DNA from: Fomitopsis serialis
Taxonomy: Eukaryota > Basidiomycota > Agaricomycetes > Polyporales > Fomitopsidaceae
Length of the DNA stretch: 64,000 nt
Direction of reading: 5' to 3'
Assembly (NCBI RefSeq): GCF_022376445.1
Contig: NW_025954994.1
Coordinates: 1 to 64,000 of the forward strand
Below the pieces are notes generated by a model. That model did no database searches, was not told the origin of the DNA, and was given only the letters and a program-made list of their open reading frames with translations. Position 1 is the stretch's first letter; each line of letters starts with the position of its first letter. A program made the translations under genes and the position numbers. Shown one piece after another: positions 11,019 to 22,289 of the stretch.

Positions 11019-12957
11019 TCAAACGATCTCAGACGACCTCGAGCACCCTGAGAAGGAGGTGCTGCTGTGATTCTGCGTGGAGGTTGAGAAATAAGATACT
11101 TGATGTGGAAGGGTAAGTCAAGTAAAGACGTACTGATGTACGCGTTCCGTTCGCCCCAAGTCGTCATGGCAAAGCGTATCTGCGCAAGGGCGATGGAGAT
11201 ATTCTGTTCGTTCGCGGTTGCGGGCATCGACGTCGCGGGGTCTGTCCTGAGAAGCCTCAGCCCGCCAACAAGAACATCCGCCACGGAGAGCAGTAGGAAC
11301 TAGACATGCATATGTAAGACAGGCGGTTGCAAGGATGCGAGGATGCCGCTTACCCCGATGGACGAGTCGATGAACGTGAGCGCGCGAACGTTGATCTGAC
11401 TGAGTGCGTTTGCAGCGGCGCACGCGGCTGCGAAGGTCTGGCTATCCAACGCTATCCCGTTGCCTCGCAGGTCGAGCGGCTTGTGCAGCTGTATGGTCGC
11501 GCAATTGACCAGCATGTGGACGAGGAGCAGTCTGCTGAGCAGATCTTGTCTGGTAGGATGAATCGCGTTGAGGGTCTGTAGCCCTGCCTGGAACCGCATG
11601 ATGCGGTCGTCGAGGTCAGTCGAACCCAATACATAAGCGGCCACATCTGAGAGTGTCAAATGATCAGTGTCTCGCGGGTGACCGGACAAATTGTTCTGCT
11701 CACCGTTTGTGAACTGAGCCGAGACCTGAGTGGCAGAGCAGTAGATCGCAGCCGCTTTGGCGTGCAGTTTCAGAGGGTCTTGTTCAACGGCGACCGCATG
11801 TGAGCCGAACTGAGTCTGAGACTGCTGCGTAGCTACGATTAATCGTCAATGCTGCAGCACTCCCACGTCGACACTCACGTTGAACAGTGCTTCTGCATCC
11901 GCCGGCCCCATTTCGAGACCGTTGTTTGGAAGAATAGGCGTGCGGCCCATTATCGGCGACCAACACTTGTCGAGCACTAGCATCGCCCAAAACGCATTGA
12001 CCCGCTCGTCCTGTTCGATTTGATCCACAGGCGGAGGAGGTTGGTACCTCGAAAGTTGCGCGTCTGCTGGCAGAGTCTGGCGCCCGCCTCCGAGCTCGTG
12101 CATGCCACTTGCCAGCACCATGGCAGAGGCGGCATCCATGTGATAGACGCCTTCTAAGGGGCGGTTGCAGGAAAAGAGGTAGTTCGCGAGCAGAATCTCC
12201 GTCTGCAACACGTCCAGGATGGCGGGTGGGCTCAGATCTCCCAGCGTTGCCGAGAGGTCTTCCAGTGCGGAGGCGAGGAAATCCGCCTGGAGGCTTTGGA
12301 GGCGACCATCAACCGACACGTACGCCCCAACCAGACAAACCGCGTTCAGCAACGCACGCGCGTGCCTCGGTAAGTTGATCATTGGTTGCGCAAAGATCCT
12401 TTGGAAGAAGCGAGGAACGTGAAAGAAGAAACCGGTCTGGGATGCCGCTCCTGAGAAGCAGTGCACGCTATATCATCGTCAGAGCCAAAATAAAGTGCGA
12501 GACACAGTGATGGGATCAACTTACAGGGCATGTAAGGTTTCCACTGGAACTTCTTGACGGTTTCTGCTGCGTACAGACCGTCCTTGTTGCCGTTTGTGAA
12601 AAAGTGCGTACGGGTCGTGTAGGAGGACAGGACCTGACGTGTTGCCTTCGAGCTGAGCGATCCGCGACTTGAGTTGACTGATTTTGTCCTCGAGAAGCTG
12701 CGCCCCGTGAAACTTGGACTCTCCGCCGTAGATGCAGTCGTCGTGTACACCGGCCTTCTCGCACTGGTAGCACGTCGGACGGACCCCATCGCACCTCTGC
12801 AAAGTGGTCACGACACGTGAGATGGTCTGATAGGTGATGATGGTGGATACTCACGATCTTCTTACGCCTGTGAAGAGTATCAGCTGTGTGCCACAGCGTT
12901 TGAAACAGAACATGTTACTCACCTGCACCGTAGACACGCTCGAATGTGAGAAGACAT
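11019..12957 (-). CDS. Zn2Cys6 fungal transcription factor, paralogue 1
   Basis: The start ATG at 12957 opens a 35-nt exon encoding MSSHIRACLRC. A 13-nt microexon (12855-12867) then supplies RKKI, and the third exon from 12796 continues RCDGVRPTCYQCEKAGVHDDC. Together these give a complete C-x2-C-x6-C-x6-C-x2-C-x8-C zinc cluster. A coiled-coil linker follows (GAQLLEDKISQLKSRIAQLE), then a fungal-specific transcription factor domain including FFHVPRFFQRI, DAASAMVLASGMHEL and CWSPIMGRTPILPNNG. The C-terminal part includes WGERNAYI. The last exon and stop (TGA at 11019-11021) are my best splice choice and less sure. It should act in the nucleus as a DNA-binding regulator. It is the tandem sister of the gene at 14526-16516. 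Confidence 0.85.
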
Positions 12958-14525
12958 GGACTTTGTTCAGTAGATCGGTGTTCACCTGCCGACCACAGAT
13001 GTTGCATCCTGGCTCGTACATATACCTTCATGCTGGAGTTATGGCTATGCGATGGAATGCAACCGGCCATGCCACTCCTAGGCGTGGACGCGCGACGCAC
13101 GGTGTTGACTACCTCTACATTCGTAAAGCAACGAAGTAGGTTGTCGCAGAACATAGCTGAGGAGTAAACGTCTTTTGTCGTCACCGACCGATCATCGAGG
13201 ACATGAACTTTGGCGTCGTCGGTGGTCCACCGTTTCCGTGACAGAGGCGGAGTGGCCGAGGAAGTGTACCTGTCTAAATTAGGTATGGCCGCCATTGGGA
13301 GTTTACGAACGCCCGTTCCTGTGAAGTCCTCTTGACAGATTGCATCACAAGCCTCAGCTACACCGGAGCGCTGGACGCGCGCTACTAGAGGCTCCGGCTC
13401 GTATGGCTGATAACAGCATGATTCCCTGGAGAAGACATCGGCCGATGAGTAGTTACACACTACATCGCGGACAGGTCTGACTGGGACCACTTACTTCGTC
13501 GCACTGGAGTGTACTAAGACTGTACTTACTCCGGATGTGGACTTCAATATCCCTCGTCGCAGCCGCGTGTTTCCGCATAGTACTCAGATCCGAAAGTCGA
13601 GAGCAGAGCGGGTTCAGATCAATTAAGAGATCTTGAGTGGTAGACATCATCAGCTCGTAACTTAACATCGCGACTCGGACGCTACCGTGACAGCAGGAGG
13701 CTGATATAGATTCCAAAAATGGGAATTACCGATGATATTCCCACGGCTACTAAGAGTTGCGTATTAGTAAAGGTCAATGAATCACCTTCAATCATTACAT
13801 GCAAAGTCGACTTTCTCTTCGATGTCGCTCGATGCTCACCCTGAGTAATGCGTCCTCCGTCCCCTACTCATCCATCGGACGGGACTGACAAGTTCATTTT
13901 ACTGTACGCTGGATGCGATGGCATCGAGAGAATAGTAGCCTCGGGCAGTCGGGCTCGGGTAGTCGGTGTGAGCCGCCGAGGCTACTTAGTCTCCCCCAGG
14001 CAGACCCTAAAAAAACCTCTTTGAGTGGGGGAGAGGACGGTCATCTAAGGCGCCGAGGCCATGGTGGGACCGGCACCCCTTGGGCACCCCCATCACGTTT
14101 CTGCCAACTGCCCTAGTAGGTTCGACACAAACCCCGCATCGCCACGTGTGGAGGGTCTTGAGCGAGATTACCAACTGCCCAGTAAGTACGTAGCATCTGC
14201 ACTGCTACTCCAAAAAAAAAGATGACGCTGGCTCAACGCTGGGCATGCATTGCATACTGAGCACAGTAACTACAAAGGTGAACGAGTCTAGTACGTGATG
14301 TATTCGGAATTCATAATATACGATAGTGACTGATCTAGCAGCAGACTGACGGCGTACAAAACATGTAAGTTAAGTGATACGATGCAGAGATTGGAAAGCA
14401 GGGTCAGCGATGTGTACATAGGATGATTATATCAGAACACGACAGCGTCATTATTAAGATCACCCAGTGAGCTATACGGTAAAGAATAAAACAAGTGACA
14501 ATCTCGGAAAGTAGGGTTTTGGGGA
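12958..14525. other. Intergenic between the paired regulators
   Basis: No gene is recognised over 1.57 kb. It holds the upstream region of regulator 1 and the 3' flank of regulator 2. One structural feature is a hairpin at 13934-13986 (listed separately). Several short open frames on both strands lack family features. Confidence 0.5.
13934..13986. repeat. Short inverted repeat (hairpin)
   Basis: AGTAGCCTCGG at 13934-13944 is matched by its exact reverse complement CCGAGGCTACT at 13976-13986, with a 31-nt spacer. The spacer itself is CGG-rich and partly repeated (CAGTCGGGCTCGGGTAGTCGG). It could be a protein-binding palindrome or a relic of a small element. I see no target duplication. Confidence 0.6.
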
Positions 14526-16516
14526 TTATATTCCTTGCGTCGCGTCGGCGAGCGCAGTCTGCTGGGACCCTGTATGGTGCGTGACTATGTCAGGTTTTGC
14601 CAAAAGAACACAAGAAGGACACGCACGGATGTATGCGTTCCGCTCGCCCCACGTCTCAAGCGCGTACCGTATGTGGGCCAGGGCCACCAGCAGTCGATTC
14701 TCTTCGCTAGATCCGACAGCAGCCGCATCCTGCCTAAGCGATATGAGCGCGCGCACGAGGACCCGTGCAACAGACACAAGCAAGAACTGCACAACGACGT
14801 AAGTAAGCACGGCCGGTATCTACGAGAGTTGATCGACTTACGCCAACGATCGGATCGACGTGCGCTATCCCCCCAATATTGATGCGGCTCAGCACGTCCA
14901 CGGCAGCGAGAGCGGCAGTGAGGCTCCTAGAGTTCGGCACGATCCCAGTACCTCGCACCTCGAGGGGCTGGTGCAGCTCTATGGTCGCACAGTGCACGAG
15001 CAGGCTGATGAGCAATATCTTGATGTAGAGATCCTGTCGCGCGGGGTGGATGCGGTCCATCGATGGCATAGCCTGCTGAAATTGCGCAACACGGTTGATC
15101 AACTCTTGCCAGTCCGTAGGAAACACGTTGTTCACTAAGTTCAGCAGTACGATAATAAAGTCAGCGAAAGTCAACGACGAGGGTGATTCGTGTGGAGATT
15201 GCTCTTACTAGTGCCGAACTGAGCGGCGATTCGGGCGGCGGCGCTGTACAGCACCGAGGCTTTCGCGTGCATGGCCGCAGGGCTCTGTGCGTCGTTCGAG
15301 AAAACGGGGTCATAGAGGAATGTCTGGACGGTGCGCAAGCTGCGCATGCCCTCGGGAGACGGGTTCTGTATCCACGATGCATGTCAGCGAAAGTGAACAT
15401 GGACGCCGCGTACCGCTCACTTACACTTTCGTACATCTCGATGCACCGTGGCCACGGAGTGTCAATCTCGGTGCCCCTCGGCTCGTCGTCGGTGAGAACG
15501 GTCGTCCTGCCTAGCGCGATGGACCAGTTGCGGTCGAGTATGAACGTAACCCAGAACGCATTGATCCGCTGTCCTTCGTCGATGGGGTCGGTAGGCGGGG
15601 TGAGCTGGTACCTAGACGAAGCGTCGCCCGCCACCGCTGCATAGCGCGCACTGCGGATCTGGTGCAACCTGCTCGCGAGCACAATCGCTGAGGCAGCGTC
15701 CATGTGGTAGACACCCTCGACAGTGCGGTTGTTGCAGAAAAAGTAGTACGCGAGGAGCACCTCGGCCTGCAAGACGTCCATGATCGCGGCCGGCTGCAAG
15801 TCTACGAGCGTAGACGAGAGATCCTCCATGGCGTATGCCAGGAAGTCTTCCTGGAGGGTTTGTAAATTGATGTCCGTGGAAAAGTAGGCGCCAAGGAGAT
15901 AGACCGCATTGATGAGAGTCGATGCATGCGTGGGGGACGTGGACAGGGGCAAAGCCGACGTGCGCTGCAAGAAGCGAGACACGTGCAAGAAAAATCCAAC
16001 CTGCGAAGCACCGCTAGAGAACGACCGCATTCTGCATGACACGTCAGAAGAGGATTTCTAATCAACAGAACAAAGGCTAATACGGCTTACAAAGCCTGAG
16101 TCGTAGCAGGGGGAAGTACACGACGCTCTCTGTTAGCCGGTGTTGCTGACTGACTGGTGCGGGCTTGAGGATACGGATCGTGTAGCAATACTGGTCCTGC
16201 AGTGTTGCTCTCGAGAAACCTGATACGTCCCTGGAGTCGACTGATCCGTTCCTCGAGCAGTTGGATTCCCGATGTTTCTGCGCCTTGACCATATACGCAC
16301 TCCGTCGGTGTGTTAGCCTTAACACATTGCTGGCACGTCGGGCGCGCAGCGTCGCATCTCTGCATGGTAGTCAGTTCGTCTTGCACACTCGACCCACATC
16401 GAGGAGACCCACCAGCTTCTTTTGCCTTTGAAAGGGTCCATTAGACAGCGTAGTTCAAGGAACGTTGTAAAAATGACATACCTGCACCTAAAGCAGGCTC
16501 TTGTGGTGGACGCCAT
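14526..16516 (-). CDS. Zn2Cys6 fungal transcription factor, paralogue 2
   Basis: Exon 1 (16482-16516) encodes MASTTRACFRC. A 13-nt microexon adds QKKL, and the next exon begins RCDAARPTCQQC and continues to TPTECVY, giving a full Zn2Cys6 cluster with the same spacing as paralogue 1. The linker GIQLLEERISRLQGRIRFLE is coiled-coil-like. The regulatory domain includes FFLHVSRFLQRT, MDAASAIVLASRLHQI and NWSIALGRTTVLTDDE. The C-terminus reads WGERNAYIR and then, after a final intron, SQQTALADATQGI and stop (14526-14528). The shared splice pattern and sequence show a tandem duplication with paralogue 1. Target genes are unknown; the acyltransferase array next door is a candidate only by position. 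Confidence 0.88.
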
Positions 16517-18227
16517 TTAGTGCGATGTACGAGTGGGGGATGCAGTACTTGCCGGTTTGAGCTCGACGCTCCCGCCCCTTCATATAGTCATCCTCGAGCG
16601 CAAAATCTCTACAGGTGTACGCGTATTTCTCTCAACTCGGAGCAGGGGCAGTGCGCGACGGCGTCTTGCTTTCGCGCGCATGCTCTGTCAGACGTCGGGT
16701 TTGGTAAGGCGAGGCCAGTAGACGGCCTGTAGCGGATTTGGGGGACTCACGATGACTGAGAGACCGTGCCAGTTGTACGCTTTCTCCACTGACCGACTCC
16801 GCGGTGATAGGCTCGCTCGGCCAAATGTAGAGCCCCGCGACAGTAGCCTCGACCTTTGCAACGCAAGGTAAGGCGCTTATTTCCTTTTATGGCAAGGCCG
16901 ACACAAGCGCAGATGCGTCATAGCGTTGAGCCGACGCACATCAGTTGCCGTACTGAACGGAACTTACTTCGCAGCGCCGGAGCCAACATTGCTGAGGATA
17001 GGATGTGGAGCGTGCTATTCTTCGATGTCTACTGCGTGAGCATGCCCGAAAGCCGACGGTCGCCGCACCGTCTGAGTGAGCACAGAGCGCAAACTCACCT
17101 TACTGCTGAGGGTGCCACAAAGGCGATGACAAATGCTCGGAAGTGAATTCTCTCCCTACGGTGACTCCATCGACATTAGATTCGCGGCCCCGACAAAGTC
17201 GACAACGTACCGACGAAAGATTGAAGTCGGGCATCGCCCTAAGTCACCGAGAGGAAGAGGAAAAAAAGTCCGTACGTCGGCGCTATCTTGACGGCAGTAG
17301 AAGTCGTCAGTCATACGGCACTCGAGGCGGCCATGCCGTGTTCGTTCAACGTTTCCGGCCGCAGAGGATGCCGCTCCATCCTGGTAGTGTACGCGAGATC
17401 CCTCGATTTGACGAGGTAACCATCGTCATCCGAACCAATCTGTTGCATCTGCAATCGAGCGCAGATCGCATGGGTTGCGATGATCTTGATCTGGGTCTAG
17501 CGTCTAAGCGGAACGCTTAACTTGGGACCAACTTAGAACACGGGGGAAGACAGCGAGAACATGTCATACCTCTGTTCTTGTGAATAGGCCTGAGGTCGGT
17601 TTGCGCCCTCGACTCCACGCACGCATCCGACACCCGGAGCGCGTTTTGCACGTCCAGAGCACGTCGCTCACGTCCGGATACATCTCGACGCCGCCGCCAC
17701 GTCACCCGCGTCGACCCGACGCACGAAACTCAGCACGTGCAGGTCGACCTCTGCGGAGGTGTGAGGGTAAAGATGAGACATGCTGTGTGACATAGAGGAA
17801 GGAAGAAACCCCCTTGACGCTGTCGATGCCCCGCACTTACGCACGCCGACCGAGGAAACCGGCGGCAACCTGAGTTATGCTAGGCGATCGGAAAGTCAGT
17901 GGGGCAACCCCAAGGACCGGATTACATTGCGGTACACAGCTCAAGCAACGGGGCACACCGGGAAATTGCTACAGAATGACTAGACGCAGCGTGAGGATCA
18001 CAGCATTCCGAGAGTTCGGCCATCCGAGCGGGTGGGGGCAACTCACCTAAGGCTACAGAGGCAAAATATTGGTATAGCGAGGGTTGCGAGTCATGTCGGC
18101 ATCTCTAGCGCGACTGACGGATGTGGCCGCGTAATTGCTGGAAGAATGGTATGGTGCGTAGACTGTCTGGAGCCGGACCTTCAGCGTCGAGTCTCTTGCG
18201 CGCGCGCTCCGTCTGGGAAACCTATAC
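16517..18227. other. Intergenic, 1.7 kb with no recognised gene
   Basis: I found no family motif, tRNA or inverted-repeat element here. The 125-codon frame at 17143-17520 is arginine- and serine-rich and unrecognised, and no neighbouring exon extends it. The region is upstream of regulator 2 and downstream of CTU1. Confidence 0.45.
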
Positions 18228-19489
18228 TTAGCACGTAAAAACAAAATGAGAGAAACGACGCACGATTGTAGCAGTGGCCATGCCCCTCTCCAAACCCTCG
18301 AGTAGGGTACACGCCTTGCACAGCTCGTTGCTGGACATATAACCGCATCGCTTGCATGTCTCTGTCCAGGGTGGTTCGTCAGATGCCCTTCCTCGCACAG
18401 TTAGGCTCAGCGACTCACGCTGCGCCTTCTGCGTAGCCTTCACCTCCTGCTTCACCTCGAAGGTCTCCCCTGAGTGGATGATATCGATGATTGCACTTGG
18501 TCTTGCGGCTTCTAGGTCCTTGAGAAAAGCTCGCGCATGGCCCCGATACGCATCTGGCGAGTAGATACACTCTGTCGAGAAGTAGTCGAGCTTCTTGAAG
18601 TAGGCATACCTGGGAGCCCCTAAGGTCACCGTGAAGGGGATGCCGATAGCAACGGTACTCACATCACGATTTCCTTTTCGTACGCGTACTTGAAGGGCTT
18701 CGAACGCTTGATGGTGTCTTCGCCCTGGGTACAAATCAGTGTACAGCGGCCAAGCCGTGCGATGTCTCCGCGCATGACTGATATCATGGTGTCAGCTCTA
18801 GTCATACTATGTCATGGCGTATCAACTGACTGTTCATGAGCACCGTTTCCGCGATGTCGTCCGCGTTGTGTCCAGTGACGATGTGGTCGACGTGCAACGA
18901 GGCAGCGCCTCGGTCTAGCGCCTGACGACGGAAGACCCCGCAAAAAGTGCAGTTGTTTTTCTTGCCGATTTGCGAGACGATAGCGTCCATCGTCCATCCG
19001 TACAGCTCGTCATAAGAAAGGATCTTGAGCGGCATGTCGTACTGCTGCTGGTTTCGCTTTACAGTCTGTGAAGACGAGAGGGTAAGACACGCATTTCGTT
19101 AGCCTAGCATTCCACTTTACCTCCAATGAATCGTCTCTGTATCCCGTGATTCCTTCGTCGATAGACAAGAGGAACAAGTCCAATCCATATTCATAACGGT
19201 CATTAAGCGTTTTCATGACATGGGCGAGCACCGTAGAGTCTATGCATAACGCAATCAGCTTCCTCATGTCGACGAACTATTGTAGGATCCACGGAAACTC
19301 GCCTTTGCCACCGGATGCGCCAATAGCCACGCGATCTCCAGGTTTAAATAGCTTCGACTCGGTGATCGTGTTATGAACTTCGGTTTCAAAGACCCAGAAG
19401 AAACACTCCTTGCATATCTGCTGGCCGGTCTTTGGCCGCTTCAGGATGGCACGGGCATCATTGCAAAGAGCGCAGAGTCGTGGAGGCAT
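18228..19489 (-). CDS. CTU1: Cytoplasmic tRNA 2-thiolation protein 1 (CTU1/NCS6)
   Basis: Acts with CTU2/NCS2 to add sulfur (from the URM1 pathway) to the wobble uridine of cytosolic tRNAs for Lys, Glu and Gln. The start [19 protein letters not shown] has the N-terminal zinc pair with CKEC. The PP-loop ATP pyrophosphatase motif [12 protein letters not shown] is formed only after removing intron 19240-19302. That intron begins with GC (AAAG|GCGAGT) and ends ATAG, so it looks like a GC-AG intron. Downstream are [36 protein letters not shown] and a C-terminal zinc-binding region [16 protein letters not shown]. The C-terminal tail after LEGLERG is less certain. It is divergent from F-box copy 2. 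Confidence 0.93.
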
Positions 19490-19848
19490 GGCATTGGCAG
19501 TTTGTGCACAAGTCACAAATAACCAAATACGGATGTGGCGGATTCGTTCCGAATCAGGAAGTCCGATTCCACGATGGCGACCACACCTTCCCCTGCAGTC
19601 AAGCTTCAAGCTTCAAGCTTCAGGTGATAGGTGGTCTCATATTAATCGGTTGCTCAGGCAAATGGGCTTGACGTCTCCCTCGTCTCCCTCTACCTCGACG
19701 CGTCTGCGCTGACATTCCACTACTCCATCTACATTGTGCAGTTTCTGCGGACAGGTGAGCTGGACTTCAGGACATATCGCGAAGTCGGCGGACTGATCAA
19801 CCGTGACCATGCCACATGTGAACAGACCGGTTGACCACGACGGCCACC
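19490..19848. promoter_or_regulatory. Divergent intergenic region, CTU1 / F-box copy 2
   Basis: 359 nt separate the two start codons, so both promoters must lie here. It contains three exact tandem copies of the 7-mer AAGCTTC at 19601-19621. No clear TATA box is seen for either gene. Confidence 0.5.
19601..19621. repeat. Three tandem copies of AAGCTTC
   Basis: The heptamer AAGCTTC occurs at 19601, 19608 and 19615 without gaps, followed by AGG. It lies in the shared promoter region between CTU1 and F-box copy 2. It may be a binding-site array or simple slippage. Confidence 0.85.
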
Positions 19849-21425
19849 ATGAGTCCCTCTGCGTTGAACTGGGACGTCCTCGATATCGTCTTGTCATTCG
19901 GCAACCCATACGACGCCCTCCAATTCTCCATGACCTGTCGCGACGGCCACAACCTGGCGATGTCGCATTTCTTGGAGGAAGTCGAGTTCCCGCTTCCTTG
20001 GTTATGCTTACAGGGCGCAAAACGGTCATCACTCGCTTGCCCGGAGCTCTTCAAGGGTTTCCGCGCTTACATGCTCGACTCGCCGCACGCGTCCCATCGC
20101 CTCCGGAAGCTCAAGGCTCTTACCCTCGGAAAAGAGGCTTTCTGCGTCAAATGGGGGGGATGTCACGGTGGCACAGGCACCGAACAGCCGACGTACAACT
20201 TCACTCTTGCGGGACCGCTCGCGGATGTCATTCGAGGTGCAGTGGAACTACGCAAGATCTCCATCGACTACACAGAAACCATCTTGGATGATGTACCACA
20301 GCTCGTAGATGCCATAGCGAGTCTCCCGTGTGTCCAAGAGGTCTGCTTCTATCGCGCCGACGAGTCGACACTCGGCCTTCTCTCTAATATGCAGAGTCGC
20401 CCCAGGAAAGTCAAATTTTGCATCATCAAACATAACGATCAAGAGACGGATGAGAGGTGGTGGGGCGATTATGCCTCCGGGGATGATCGCTTTCTAAGCA
20501 ACTTCACTGAAACCCTGGAGGTTTTGAGCCTGAATGGAGGCTTAGACATCGTAGAGGAGCTCGAACCACACACGGTTTGGCGTGCTGTTCGTGAACTCAA
20601 CCTCGTTCACGGGAATTCAGTCAATCTACAAGTCATGGCCCGCGCTTTCCCAAATCTGCGCCGTCTGCACTTCGAAGCCACGCCTTCCGCGGCTGTGCCA
20701 GACATTGGTCACTGGCGAAAGCTCGATTTCGTCTCAGCATCACATCCTCTCCCTTTGCAGCATCCGGTTCGACACTTCTTCATGCGGTGGCATCTTGATG
20801 CATATAGTTACCGCCGACCTGAGGTTGACCAGGCCCTAGAACATGGTACCATCACTATGCTGCAACACATCCTGCCCGTCGTACTCGAGTGCAGTGCTCA
20901 CAGGCGCACTTTTACGTGCATAGCTCGTCATGCGCCCTCAGTCCGCTGTATGAGAACCACTGTGGCAGTACCGGTACTCAGTATATATAATCGCGGTCAT
21001 GGACATGACTGGGGCAGGACTATCGAAGAGGCGAAGCTCACATTGGTGAATATAAGCCCACTGTCGAAACATCATAGACACTCACCAATTTTGCACAGAT
21101 CGACATCTTCTCGCTCCTCCGAACTCTACCTCTCAAAGGGATCGCCATTGTACTCCAGGGACACAGAGCGTGGTTCGAGGCCTCTTACTGGGAGCAGCAT
21201 GCTCGCACAATTGCAGCCTGTATTCCTACGCTGGAATACATTGGGTTGCGCCGGAAGGCCGATGCCTATTGGCCTAGCGATCATTGGGATGGTCCGGAGC
21301 CATACCGGTGGTACCAGGTCGTTGAGCGCACCGAGCAGTCGGAGGTGGCTGTAGAGAGCCTGTCGGACGAGGAAGGTGTCCGCATCCACTCTGCACTCTT
21401 CAGCATGTCCAGAAGTGTTGAATGA
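19849..21425 (+). CDS. F-box-like protein, copy 2
   Basis: Paralogue of the gene at 1061-2634. It starts MSPSALNWDVLDIVLSFGNP, with the F-box-like segment followed by QFSMTCRDGHNLAMSHFLEE. One intron follows EEAKLTL (donor near 21047, acceptor before IDIFSLLRTLPLKG) in the same position as in copy 1. The C-terminus reads SLSDEEGVRIHSALFSMSRSVE. The ATG that starts copy 1 (MTTG) corresponds here to TTG at 19831, so I use the next ATG at 19849, which has a good context (CCACCATGA). A SCF ubiquitin ligase adaptor role is inferred from the family. About 17 kb separates the two copies and they lie on opposite strands. Confidence 0.85.
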
Positions 21426-22289
21426 GCTTCATTCTGAGCTTCATTCGGGCCATTGAATGCAGGTGAATACGGAAGCCCGAGTCACTCATGCGTTCAATAT
21501 AGCATGACTCGGACACACTAGAGTCTGTGTATTTAATGGACCTACGAGCATGTGCTTTATTCTTTCCGATATTTCGAGTGCGAACATGGAACGTTAGCGC
21601 TGCTCGGGCGAAGACGGCTCCTCAGGCTGCCAAGGGCGGCGAGTTGGCGGCGACTCGCGAGGGCACTGGGCAGGATTCGGGAATGATGGACGCGTTTGTC
21701 ACGTGATGCGGGGTGCAATGGTCCCGCGCCACCGTCAGCACGTCGTCCTCCTGACCACCAATGTGAATCTGACCTCTGTTTCCTCTCACCTGAGGCTTCT
21801 TCGAACCACAAAAGCTCTGACCTGTTAACGGTTTCTTGCAAGTCTTGTTGCGGATACTGGAATGCAATACCCGCGTGAAAATACGGCCAGGATGATATCG
21901 TCTGTTTGGAGTGAGTTGACCTCCAGAACAGGATGTAGCGGGCATGTATCGTCAGGTGCGCGGTCAGCTGCTGGGCCTCCCCGTATTCCTCCTATTCCTA
22001 CGCCCCTTCGGCACTCCTCTTCTCCACAGATCTGCACGCCGTCTGCATCGGGCTCGTTCCCTTCGGATGTTGTCGGTGTGAACCGGCTATGAGAAGAGCG
22101 CGTGCTGCGGCTCCCGCCTATATACAGTAAACCGCGAGCGTTGCGTCCGCTCATTCCAGTCCCTGCGAGGACGGTTAGCTTTCGACTGTATTGCATCAGG
22201 TGCAGGGCCTTCGTCACGGAACTCCAGACGAACCATACAGCTCAGGACCGAAGCGTTGGCGTCGTGACCCTTTCCAGCCCACCGCAACC
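21426..22289. other. Intergenic, F-box copy 2 to carrier gene
   Basis: No gene is recognised. Near-duplicate GAGCTTCATTC words at 21425-21450 follow the F-box stop. A TATATA word near 22119, about 170 bp before the carrier ATG, may be a TATA box with a long leader. Open frames here lack family features. Confidence 0.45.

Noticed and set aside
17143..17520. 125-codon frame in the 16.5-18.2 kb gap
   Set aside because: No family resemblance, no splice-compatible neighbour, and basic low-complexity composition.
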